This document shows, piece by piece, positions 56,056-64,000 of a DNA stretch of 64,000 nucleotides (its first letter is position 1; each line of letters starts with the position of its first letter). A model generated the notes under the pieces. The model made no database searches. It worked only from the letters and a program-made list of their open reading frames with translations, and had not been told where the DNA came from. The DNA lies in assembly GCA_965203305.1 (NCBI GenBank), contig OZ241874.1, forward strand, positions 3,348,001-3,412,000. Reading direction: 5' to 3'. Made by a program: the position numbers and the translations under genes. The stretch comes from Bin80 sp965203305 (GTDB taxonomy: Bacteria > Bacteroidota > Rhodothermia > Rhodothermales > Bin80).

Positions 56056-56141
56056 CGGAGGGGGAGGGATTCGAACCCCCGGCAGGCAGTACCTGCAATG
56101 GTTTTCGAGACCACCCCGTTCGACCACTCCGGCACCCCTCC
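56056..56141 (-). tRNA. tRNA-Ser (anticodon CGA)
   Basis: On the minus strand: acceptor GGAGGGG pairs with CCCCTCC, discriminator G. The anticodon loop CTCGAAA gives CGA. A long variable arm (GCAGGTACTGCCTGC region) and T arm TTCGAAT are present. The 3' CCA is not encoded (CAC follows). It lies 4 bp from the ATG of the downstream exported-protein gene. Confidence 0.94.
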
Positions 56142-56249
56142 GTGCTTGTGTTAACGAACTGTGCGGGGGACTTGTTCAGGAAAGTATATACAATGCCAAC
56201 CGGCTGGATGGCGATAATCGGATGAAGCGGATTGAAATAGCTGCCCCAT

Positions 56250-56330
56250 GTAGCGCAAACTCCTTCGGAAGCTCTGCGCTCTCCTCCATTCCCGGGATCA
56301 TCAGATCGTTTCGCATCCCCGACAGGTCAC
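56250..56330 (-). pseudogene. Relic of a giant T9SS repeat-protein gene
   Basis: On the minus strand the translation LSGMRNDLMIPGMEESAELPKEFALHG matches giant proteins A and B (LSGMRNDLTILGVDRNGEI then VTGVEESAELPKEFALHG), with about 15 residues deleted and no gene body. The rest of the 425-bp gap 56142-56566 holds nothing recognisable. Confidence 0.82.
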
Positions 56331-56566
56331 AGTACCGGTGGAGTCTGCCCTCCAGACCACGCAAACGAACGGGATTACAATTCCGGTTCAAGATGTGGAA
56401 AATCTTAGGTTCTAGCCCGATTGATGTGGGGGTCACGGGGGCTTTGCCAAGTACTCCACAACCTGTCGCATTCTGGGTATCTCAACCACAGAATAGCCGC
56501 AGAGTACCGACAAAACTGGATGTACCGCATTACCGGCATGATTCCGGGCAAACACTGAAGAGAAAC

Positions 56567-59407
56567 TCAATAGAGTTGTGCCGTGATTCGCAGATACATA
56601 CCCATTCCGTTCGAGTCAATCGGGGAAGTTGATGGAGCCAGATTCCCCAGTCGGGCGGTCTGCTCAATATGTGCCCTGCGAGTGACATCAAACACATTGT
56701 TTACACCGAACAGGATCGTCCAGGAATCCTGGAGAGAATAGCCGATTTCGGCATCCACGATCCAGGAACTGGGGAACTCGTCCAGAACATCTATCCCGTC
56801 CGCACGACAAGTAGAACTGTCAAATCTGCACTGCTGCCAACTGTCAAACCAGCTCACGCGCAGCAGTGCAGACCATCTGTGTACCACCTGCCGGTATGTC
56901 CCTACTACGCGATTTCTGGGACTCAGCCGTTCAAGTTCAATCCGCCGCTGTCGGGTCAGCAAACTGAGTTTCAGAGGTTCCAGGAGTGATTCCCCCAGCA
57001 AGTCTGTAATCTGGCGTGGAGGTGTGAAATGGGTGAGAGAGGTCGCTGTCCAGTTCCATGCGATGCTTCCCAGAGAGGCATGTGTTCGGCTCCACTCCCG
57101 ATCCCATGCCAGCAGAACATCCAGTCCGCTGGTTCTCGTACTGAAATCGTTGGAATAAAATCTGACCTCCCGGATATTGGTAATTCCACCCAAAAGATTT
57201 TTTGCGTCAATCACCCGTACGACTTCGTCAGTGAGTGGAATGCTTCCCGTGAGCGAAAGGCGGTCTTCCATGTTGATACGGAAAAAGTCCGCGGTCAGCG
57301 TGAGATCTTCACGGAGTTCCGCAATCAGGCCTGCGGATATTGTGCGGGCTAGTTCGGGTTTCAGGGGCTTTCCTCCCAGTGCCTCCGCAATCGGATGTGT
57401 AGACGGCAGAACTCCCACCTCTATCAGGCCCTTTTCTTTGGAGAAGCCGGCGGTTCGGAACACATTCAGGTTCGCTTGCCCCGGGGTTGGTGCACGGAAC
57501 CCTGTGCTGGTAGCAGCACGCAGGGAAACCTGGTCCGCTACCCGGTAGAGGGCTGCTATTTTCCCGTTGAGAGTTCCTCCAAACTCGGTGGTGAAATTCT
57601 CATATCGTACAGCAATATTTCCCAGCAGGTTTTGGGTAAGGTCTGCTTCAGCATCCATGTAAGTTGCGAAATTGGGGCGTGCCCACCTTCCCGCAAACAC
57701 AGGGTTCAGGCCCTGGTATCCGTTTGATCCGACACTGAATCCCTGCTCCGCATAGGGGCCTGCCTTCCAGGAGAGCGGATCTCCTGCGCGACTTTCAAAA
57801 ATTTCCGTTCGCCAGGCTACCCCCCAGGCGAGGTTCACCGGAGAAGAAAATTGCCTCACCTTCAGAGGAATGGAGAATGAAGCGGATACCTCTGCTTCCT
57901 GCTGGAGATAGGAACGCGGACGGAAAGAGGTGGGAGTGTCCGGTCCGAAAGAAGCGTTGATGGAATTGTACAGGTAGAACTCTACCAGACTGCGCGCCCC
58001 GCTCACACTGACATCCCAGTTCAATTTGCCAGGGCTTCCGCCCCGCAGACCTGTCGTGAGACTAAGATCATATACATCTCCCCCGAATTGGGGAGTAAAT
58101 CCGCCCGGAAACATCTGATTGAACAGGAAGCACTCGCCTTCAAAGGCAGCAATGAAGGTTTGAATTTCCTTATGTGATGCATCCAGCCCCGGGAGCTCTT
58201 TATGATTTTTGCACTCCACTTCATTTTGGGGGTTCAGGTCTGCCACGGCACGCTCCTCCCCGAAACGAAATACGCTGCTACGTGCCGTCAGGGTACCAGG
58301 CGCACGGAAATAGAACACGGATTCCTGGGTCCTGCGCCCACCACCACCAAACGTATAGGCAGTTATATCGGGAGCAAGATCAAGTGCGGCATTCACGAAT
58401 CCGATGATGCTGTTTCGCACTTCAGGACTTCCCCAGTTCTGGGCAGGATTCTTTACCGGATATCCCCTGTTAGCCAGAATGCTTGCATCGGCCCTCTGTC
58501 CAGCCCGTCTGGTTGCCTGTACATCCCTGTACTCTGCGCTCAGATTGAGGAATCCATTCCGGGGCAGGGGAAACCCTGCATTGGCTGCCAGGTGGATGTA
58601 ACGTCCATCTCCTCTTGAGTATTGTCCTGTTCTCAGACGGGCCCGCACTCCCTGTGCATCTTCCCGAAGCTGCATGTTGAACACACCGGCTACAGCATCT
58701 GCACCGTACTGGGCTGTTGCACCATCGCGGAGAATTTCAATTTGGCGAAGGGCAATCGCAGGGATCATATTGAGATCCGGTCCTTGCGCTCCTTCATTCA
58801 GGGAACTTGCAGCAAGTGCAATCGAACTGGATCGGTGACGCCGTTTGCCATTGATCAGTACAACAATATTGTCGGTAGGCAATCCTCGCATAGTAGCCGG
58901 GCGTACAACGGAGGCCTCATCTCCAAAGTAACTCTGGAGATTGTAGGATGGTATGAGTGTCCGAAGGACATGGTCAACATCCGAACTCGCCATTGACTGC
59001 AAATCTGAAATCCCCAGTACATCCACCGGTACGGCAGAATCTTTCAGAAGTCTGGGCTGGCGGCGTGATCCCACGACCACTACATCATCCAGGGCCAGAA
59101 TGTCTGGTCGCAGGATAATATCAAGGAACTCTGCATTTGACTGCAGGGCAAGTTCCTGTGTTTGATATCCGACAAACCGGAATACAAGGATTACATCGGC
59201 GTGCGGCACTTCCACTTCCCAAGTGCCGTCCGTATTCGTGGTGGTTCCAAGTGTCGTTCCGCGAACCGTAACGGTAACCCCCGGCAGAGGGGAAGATGTG
59301 TCGCCGTCACTTACTTTGCCTCGTACTGCCACCTGCGCAGTTGCGACAGAAGCAGTATAGGAAAATACCATCAGGAAGACGAGGACAGGTCGGACTGACA
59401 AGATCAT
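56567..59407 (-). CDS. TonB-dependent outer membrane receptor
   Basis: 946 aa from ATG 59407 (MILSVRPVLVFLMVFSYTASVATAQ signal, broken here only for length: M-ILSVRPVLVFLMVFSYTA then SVATAQ). A carboxypeptidase-regulatory-like domain is at VAVRGKVSDGDTSSPLPGVTVTVRG (in two parts), followed by the plug (DDVVVVGSRRQPRLLKDSA; ILRDGATAQYGADAVAGVFN). A 22-strand barrel ends YLRITAQLY with a terminal aromatic. It imports an iron chelate, vitamin B12 or glycan; ligand undetermined. The upstream 228 bp hold no identified riboswitch. Confidence 0.9.
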   Translation of the reverse strand: MILSVRPVLVFLMVFSYTASVATAQVAVRGKVSDGDTSSPLPGVTVTVRGTTLGTTTNTDGTWEVEVPHADVILVFRFVGYQTQELALQSNAEFLDIILRPDILALDDVVVVGSRRQPRLLKDSAVPVDVLGISDLQSMASSDVDHVLRTLIPSYNLQSYFGDEASVVRPATMRGLPTDNIVVLINGKRRHRSSSIALAASSLNEGAQGPDLNMIPAIALRQIEILRDGATAQYGADAVAGVFNMQLREDAQGVRARLRTGQYSRGDGRYIHLAANAGFPLPRNGFLNLSAEYRDVQATRRAGQRADASILANRGYPVKNPAQNWGSPEVRNSIIGFVNAALDLAPDITAYTFGGGGRRTQESVFYFRAPGTLTARSSVFRFGEERAVADLNPQNEVECKNHKELPGLDASHKEIQTFIAAFEGECFLFNQMFPGGFTPQFGGDVYDLSLTTGLRGGSPGKLNWDVSVSGARSLVEFYLYNSINASFGPDTPTSFRPRSYLQQEAEVSASFSIPLKVRQFSSPVNLAWGVAWRTEIFESRAGDPLSWKAGPYAEQGFSVGSNGYQGLNPVFAGRWARPNFATYMDAEADLTQNLLGNIAVRYENFTTEFGGTLNGKIAALYRVADQVSLRAATSTGFRAPTPGQANLNVFRTAGFSKEKGLIEVGVLPSTHPIAEALGGKPLKPELARTISAGLIAELREDLTLTADFFRINMEDRLSLTGSIPLTDEVVRVIDAKNLLGGITNIREVRFYSNDFSTRTSGLDVLLAWDREWSRTHASLGSIAWNWTATSLTHFTPPRQITDLLGESLLEPLKLSLLTRQRRIELERLSPRNRVVGTYRQVVHRWSALLRVSWFDSWQQCRFDSSTCRADGIDVLDEFPSSWIVDAEIGYSLQDSWTILFGVNNVFDVTRRAHIEQTARLGNLAPSTSPIDSNGMGMYLRITAQLY

Positions 59408-59635
59408 AGAGCAAACTTCCCCTCTAGGCTCTTCATTATTTTTAGTGGAAATAGTGATTTGGGGATATCTCAGGGATACAGGATCAGACACACCGGAGAA
59501 CAGGAAAATACGGTCCCGAAATTCCTGAATATTCCATCCCTGCTCACCCGCAGTATGTTAACTGAAATACCATCAGGCCGATCCAGGAAAGCGTTCTGAG
59601 CAGAGAGACTCCAGATTACGGCATCACAGAGGGGA

Positions 59636-62600
59636 TCACTCCACTGGGCTTACGTCAATCACGACAATACGGATTTTTCCTCTGCGTTCCGGATCAGAGT
59701 ATTTTTCAAGCAGAATTTTTAATTCTTCCGGCTTGTTCAGAATGTCTCCCTCTGGCGACTTTATTTTCCCACATGTTGGTCCAAACCAGAATACCAGATA
59801 AATGCCATAGCTGTCGGCTCTTGGGTCACGCGTGTATTTTGGGACAAGCTGCTCTGATATCCCATGCCAAATTTCGGAGTATGAGTCCTTTTTGATTTCT
59901 ATCGGAACTGCTATATCCGAACCGTACGACACGCGAATATCTGCCCTTTTTTCTTCTGCGTATCGCCCTTCCGGCTGCGCATCAATCTGGTACTGTCGGA
60001 GCATTTTTTGCAGATCCGAAAGGAATACATCGCGACAGTCATTCTCATGCAGGGGCTTCGGGGGAGTTCCAGTGTTGGGATCCCGATGCCAGTACTGGCG
60101 CCAGTCATTGGTTTCTCCGTTGCGAATACAGTTTGCCAATCGTTCCAGAACCTCAACGGTTATGGCAACAAGATCCGCAGCATCGGAGGGCGGGCCATTC
60201 CGAAATGTTCCCTGAATTTGTTCCAGTCTGAGGTCTCCTCGTCTTTCCGCACGGAGTCGCCGCGCCTGTACTTCCTGGTATTGCAAAGTCTGATGTTTCC
60301 ATGCCGCCAAATCGGGAATAGATACCAGCTCGCTGAATATGCACGCAGTACGGTCATCACTACGCTTTGCGAGTGCATGAAGCCATGAAACAACAAGGGT
60401 ATAGGGTTTATGACTCCTGACTTCCTCGGGTCTCAGGAGACCCGCATGTTTTCGATAAACAGGAGGTCGAATCTTTTCTCCGAATACCCGAATGAGCCGG
60501 AGAATGTCTTTGGCGCACCAGCCATCAAAATTTTGCAAGATGGACTGTCCATAACTGTCCCGAATGAGGAAACCCATCATGTGACGCAAGCGGACCTCGC
60601 TTCCACCAGAGAGAAATTCTGTCAACCGTGGCAGGCAGTGATCCCTGGCAACAAACAATCCCGTACAAAGCCACAGGGCTCGCTGTCCGGTATCCATGCG
60701 CTTGCGGTTCAGCCGTTTCAGGGTGATTTTTCGCAATTCCCCGGCAGGCATGCCATGAGCCGAGAGAGCACTCCAGAGCACAACACGCAGAGAATCCAGC
60801 TGAGGCGCACTGCATCTGGTCGGAAAGACCGTGAACATCCTGCTCACAGCAAGCTCCGCCACAGAAGCATATGCCGGGTCAGATGCCACTTTGAACAAGT
60901 GTTCCCTCGGCAGTGTCTTGCGGCGAACCGTCGCATTGTGTATGGCAACAAGTGAGTCGGCCACGACCTCCGGGTGGGCAGTCAATGACTGAAGATGCCA
61001 CCCGGGAAGATCTGGATGGGTTCTCCGACTAGTCAGGGGAACATGCCGACGGGGTAGATCTGTCACGAGGAAAAACCCTGTTGCCCGTCGCTTTTCTTCG
61101 TCGGACAGGCGGTCGAATGCCTGCCCTGTTTCGCGTTCTTCCTCCTCCATGCCAGCCAGAAAAGGACGCGCAAAACGGGATCGTCTGCCATCTTCGTACA
61201 GCTGGGCAATCTGGTCTAGGTCCGGCAGATCATCACGATCCAGCATGCTGCGAAATCCCGCGAGTGCCGCCCGCAGAAGTGTCTGGTCCCCTCCCAGACA
61301 GGATTGAAAATACTCTCCTGGAGCAGCACCTGGCCTCGCAAGTCCATCAAAATAGATCCTGGCAAGGTCATCCAGCAGTGCAGGATCACACTTCCCCGCT
61401 GCCAGCTCCGGTTCCTGACACCGTATCTGTGCGAGCTCCTCCTGTTTCCTGTCTTGGAAGGCACGGCGAGTTTCCTCTAGATTTTTTTTCTGTTGCCTCT
61501 CTTCACATTCCCGCAGTGCCCTGTACCGCAAACGGCTGGTATTCCACTGACTCAGTTCTGCGATACCCTGTACGGCTTCAGCTATTTCTTTGTCAGACAG
61601 AGGAGGTTCCCAGCCTTCCTGTTCCCGGACGGACCACTGTGCGAGTACTTCCGCTGCCTTTGGAGATGCATTCCAGAGCTCTCCCGCACGCATGAGACAC
61701 CAGGAACGAAATCCGGCTGGCGGATTTTTGCCTACAAACTTGAAACCGGTCGCATGACGATCATGGATCATGGATTCCTGCGCAGTCAATGCGTGTTCAA
61801 TGAGTGCATACCAAATATTTTTTCGTTCACGCAACCAGGTATAAATTGCTGTACTTGCTTCGGTATCTCTGCTATACCAATGAAATGGGCTGTGTACCGG
61901 GGTCAGTTCAAGAAAGTGGTCATCCCATTCAACCAGTTCGAACCAGCGATAGAGCTTGGGAATATCCAGTTGATCTCCATACAAGTCCACCCCCCGCGCA
62001 AGGAGTCGGAGAACAATATTCGCGAGCTTGTGATGTGCCAGTTTTGGGATGACCTCGGAAGGACGCTCACAAAGAGAGTCAAGCAGGTCTTTGATTTGCT
62101 CGTCAGTTGATCGGTCAACAAGATATTTCCAGAATTTCCGATAAGCACTGGACTGGAAGTCAGCATTCCCTGTCACAAGATAATTCCATACTTCCGGTGT
62201 CTGTAGCTCGCCGGGATACAAGAGATCCAATACTGTACCCCGCAGATCACTCTTCTCGTCTGGCAGACGGCCTTCGTCCAGATCCTTGACAACCCTCTGC
62301 AGGGTAGCACTGCGATCCGATGCATCGGTGATTATTTGACTCAGGACACGAAGTGCTATGCATCGGACATTTGACTTCCAGCCAGAATTATAAATAACCG
62401 CCCACAAATTTCGACGGTCAGCTTCCATCTGCGTTCCTGAATCAGATTTCTTGCCTGGATCGGGCTGTGTGTGTAAAACACCGCAAAGAAGCCAGTAAAC
62501 CAGCGTTTGTCGGTTGTCTGAGTGCAGAGGCGAACTGGTGAGTTCCCTGACAGCTGACAATCCATGCTTACCGGCCAGGGCCCCCAGGGAAAATGCAGAT

Positions 62601-63802
62601 GGCCAAGTGTGCCCGAGATGAATCTTTTGTTCAAGTTTCTCGAGCAGTACTTTTCGCTCTTCAGGATGAAAACTGCTTGCATCGCCGTTGAAGGCCACGG
62701 CAAACGGGTCTGCGTGAATCAGGTCCATCCTTGTTTCCGATGCAACGGCAGCTAGCCAACCTGTTAATCCCTGAAGATCAGAAAAAGGCACCCCGTCGTA
62801 TCCCATGAGGAGAGCCAGTACACGCCGGGGGGGTAAGCCATTCCGAATGATTTCGGCTAAATATTTTGCCGCAAGAAACTCGGCTGTCAGTCTGTGAATG
62901 GGGGATCTGCAGTGCAAAGGCCCTTGGAAGAGACTGGAATCAAACGCTGTACGAAGAGCAAGCCGGGGCTGATTATGTACATCATGCAAGGAAAGTACCT
63001 CTGAATTTTCTGACATGCCCTCTACAGACCAGCCAGACTTGTTTGCGATTAGCATGAGTGCAAAGAGTTGACCGGCTGCGTGCAAAACTGCTTCCGCAGA
63101 AGGTCGTTGTGGCCCACATGAGTGGGCATCACGGTGTTCTGGATTCCGTTCCTTGACGAGTTCCCTGCAGGCACTCTCAAATGTCTTGCCTGGACTATCA
63201 GGCCAGCCATTGACTGCTACGGACTTGTACAGGATACTCAACAGCTGTGGATTTCCGAGAAAGGCTTCCAGTCCATGCTCCAGTGCCTGCGGAATGAATG
63301 TGGTAGCCGTTCCGCCCCATTGGGATACGATTCTTCGTACCTCATGGTAATTCAGTGGATTCAGTTGCAGAACCGGGACCTCCTGCGAGTCCATGAGTGA
63401 GGAAAGTTCTCGCAGATCTCCTTCCCCCAGCCAGCTGCCAGAGCGGCAGGACAAGCGAAACTTGGGCTTGCCCAGTGCCTCAAGACGAGCGATGATCTTG
63501 TCCATCGCCGCTCTTGGATCTCCACCGCCGATACGTACCTCATCAAGTCCGTCAATGAACAGGGTTGTGTGTTCCCATTCCGGGTGACAGGTCAGGTCCC
63601 GACTGATAAAGTGTCGTGCCGAGACAAATGTGGAGTTCTCGGCTCTGGCAGCTTTTTCAAGAGCTGTCGTCTTTCCGATTCCCGGCTCCCCGATCAGTAC
63701 ATATCCCGGATCGGATTCGAAGTCACTCAATGACAGGTTCTCTTGCCCGAAGCGATCATCTTCCTCCGGTTCCATGAGACGGACGGTTCGCTCTACAATC
63801 AT
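59636..63802 (-). CDS. NACHT-type STAND ATPase with C-terminal PD-(D/E)xK-like nuclease motif
   Basis: 1388 aa. Walker A is GEPGIGKTTA at residues 38-46 and Walker B is TTLFIDGLDEVR at 79-90, followed by the arginine-containing FRLSCRSGSWLGEGD sensor segment: a NACHT arrangement. The next 1100 residues are helical repeat-like (HEAT-type), a plausible recognition region. The C-terminal domain, from about residue 1235, carries ADIRVSYGSD then VPIEIKKD and, further, EQLVPKYTRD. D1288, E1302, K1304 and Q1318 fit a PD-(D/E)xK nuclease core. The start ATG overlaps the stop of an upstream gene by 4 bp. The architecture suggests an antiviral or toxin-activated protein. The family could not be assigned to a named one. 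Confidence 0.85.
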   Translation of the reverse strand: MIVERTVRLMEPEEDDRFGQENLSLSDFESDPGYVLIGEPGIGKTTALEKAARAENSTFVSARHFISRDLTCHPEWEHTTLFIDGLDEVRIGGGDPRAAMDKIIARLEALGKPKFRLSCRSGSWLGEGDLRELSSLMDSQEVPVLQLNPLNYHEVRRIVSQWGGTATTFIPQALEHGLEAFLGNPQLLSILYKSVAVNGWPDSPGKTFESACRELVKERNPEHRDAHSCGPQRPSAEAVLHAAGQLFALMLIANKSGWSVEGMSENSEVLSLHDVHNQPRLALRTAFDSSLFQGPLHCRSPIHRLTAEFLAAKYLAEIIRNGLPPRRVLALLMGYDGVPFSDLQGLTGWLAAVASETRMDLIHADPFAVAFNGDASSFHPEERKVLLEKLEQKIHLGHTWPSAFSLGALAGKHGLSAVRELTSSPLHSDNRQTLVYWLLCGVLHTQPDPGKKSDSGTQMEADRRNLWAVIYNSGWKSNVRCIALRVLSQIITDASDRSATLQRVVKDLDEGRLPDEKSDLRGTVLDLLYPGELQTPEVWNYLVTGNADFQSSAYRKFWKYLVDRSTDEQIKDLLDSLCERPSEVIPKLAHHKLANIVLRLLARGVDLYGDQLDIPKLYRWFELVEWDDHFLELTPVHSPFHWYSRDTEASTAIYTWLRERKNIWYALIEHALTAQESMIHDRHATGFKFVGKNPPAGFRSWCLMRAGELWNASPKAAEVLAQWSVREQEGWEPPLSDKEIAEAVQGIAELSQWNTSRLRYRALRECEERQQKKNLEETRRAFQDRKQEELAQIRCQEPELAAGKCDPALLDDLARIYFDGLARPGAAPGEYFQSCLGGDQTLLRAALAGFRSMLDRDDLPDLDQIAQLYEDGRRSRFARPFLAGMEEEERETGQAFDRLSDEEKRRATGFFLVTDLPRRHVPLTSRRTHPDLPGWHLQSLTAHPEVVADSLVAIHNATVRRKTLPREHLFKVASDPAYASVAELAVSRMFTVFPTRCSAPQLDSLRVVLWSALSAHGMPAGELRKITLKRLNRKRMDTGQRALWLCTGLFVARDHCLPRLTEFLSGGSEVRLRHMMGFLIRDSYGQSILQNFDGWCAKDILRLIRVFGEKIRPPVYRKHAGLLRPEEVRSHKPYTLVVSWLHALAKRSDDRTACIFSELVSIPDLAAWKHQTLQYQEVQARRLRAERRGDLRLEQIQGTFRNGPPSDAADLVAITVEVLERLANCIRNGETNDWRQYWHRDPNTGTPPKPLHENDCRDVFLSDLQKMLRQYQIDAQPEGRYAEEKRADIRVSYGSDIAVPIEIKKDSYSEIWHGISEQLVPKYTRDPRADSYGIYLVFWFGPTCGKIKSPEGDILNKPEELKILLEKYSDPERRGKIRIVVIDVSPVE

Positions 63803-64000
63803 TGTTTCAGTTCATCAATCCACTCGTCCGCAGTCAGCGAAAAGAATTCGTTGAGGGAAATGCCGTTCTGGCCTGCACCTGCAACCATGGTTCTGGCATC
63901 TGGAAAACGGGCTTCGAATGCATCCAATCCACTCCGGGATCGCATACGCCCGCTTTTTACTTCCACTCCCACCAGGTGAGGGCCGCGCTGGATAACAAAA
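63799..64000 (-). CDS. DUF4143/AAA-type protein, C-terminal end (partial)
   Basis: Only the last 66 residues are in the window: FVIQRGPHLVGVEVKSGRM continuing to FEARFPDARTMVAGAGQNG and FFSLTADEWIDELKQ. This is the usual C-terminal end of AAA ATPases with a DUF4143 tail, whose FVI-x-GVEVKS is a PD-(D/E)xK-like core. It overlaps the NACHT gene by 4 bp (ATGA), making an operon. The rest is outside the window. Confidence 0.75.
   Translation of the reverse strand, partial: FVIQRGPHLVGVEVKSGRMRSRSGLDAFEARFPDARTMVAGAGQNGISLNEFFSLTADEWIDELKQ

Noticed and set aside
56052..56135. 28-residue N-terminal extension of the propeller/barrel protein (MPEWSNGVV...)
   Set aside because: It is the tRNA-Ser sequence read as protein; a proper signal peptide starts at 56051.
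1..64000. cas genes or a second CRISPR array
   Set aside because: I looked for Cas1, Cas2, Cas3 and Cascade-type proteins and found none. No other repeat array has a comparable period.

Overview
The window looks like chromosomal DNA of a free-living or host-associated member of the Bacteroidota/Rhodothermota (FCB) branch. The evidence is two giant secreted proteins ending in a type IX secretion sorting domain (NYPNPFNPST), TonB-dependent receptors with carboxypeptidase-regulatory-like N-termini, a DUF4835 protein, an Mrp protein with a Bacteroidota-like C-terminal region, and a SpoIIE-phosphatase/STAS/anti-sigma cassette. The assignment is inferred from gene content; no rRNA is present.

Layout. 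(1) 1-5934: a very long type I-E-like CRISPR array. It has 97 repeats, two of them damaged, plus a degenerate terminal repeat, on a 61-bp period. It enters from beyond the left edge; leader and cas genes are outside the window. (2) 5935-6482: MITE debris. (3) 6483-12251: a tightly overlapped operon of dnaE (carrying a 158-aa mini-intein), a thioredoxin-type arsenate reductase, an Smr-domain protein, a class I glutamine amidotransferase and a small membrane protein. (4) 12391-19356: dnaG, a tiny lipoprotein, ppgK-dapD, a SPOR lipoprotein, deoC, and a metal/cobalamin-type binding protein plus permease with no ATPase. (5) 20246-47597: a symmetric block in which [IS + giant T9SS protein gene] occurs twice in inverted orientation around a 13-kb core. 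The core holds amtB, a Tsx-like porin, nfu, mrp, ppx, a three-repeat exported protein, an RsbU/RsbV/RsbW-like partner switch, menG/ubiE and an epimerase. MITEs of at least three families lie at the joints. (6) 47729-59407: two TonB-dependent receptors, an M23 peptidase, peptide deformylase, DUF411, DUF4835, a large metallopeptidase/propeller/barrel protein, tRNA-Ser and a relic of a third giant-protein gene. (7) 59636-64000: a two-gene, 4-bp-overlapping unit of a DUF4143-type protein (partial) and a 1388-aa NACHT ATPase with a C-terminal PD-(D/E)xK-like nuclease motif. This is the best candidate for a new defence system.

Main points beyond annotation. Spacers that overlap one another inside the array reveal their own flanks, and five of six testable flanks read AA, giving a PAM from the array alone. 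Pairs of spacers hit the same site in diverged viruses. Both giant secreted-protein genes carry a poly-G tract within the signal-peptide codons, and the tract lengths are consistent with phase variation. The same terminal inverted repeat is shared by a DDE insertion sequence and about 100-bp MITEs. A 284-bp element has jumped into one of those MITEs with a clear target duplication.
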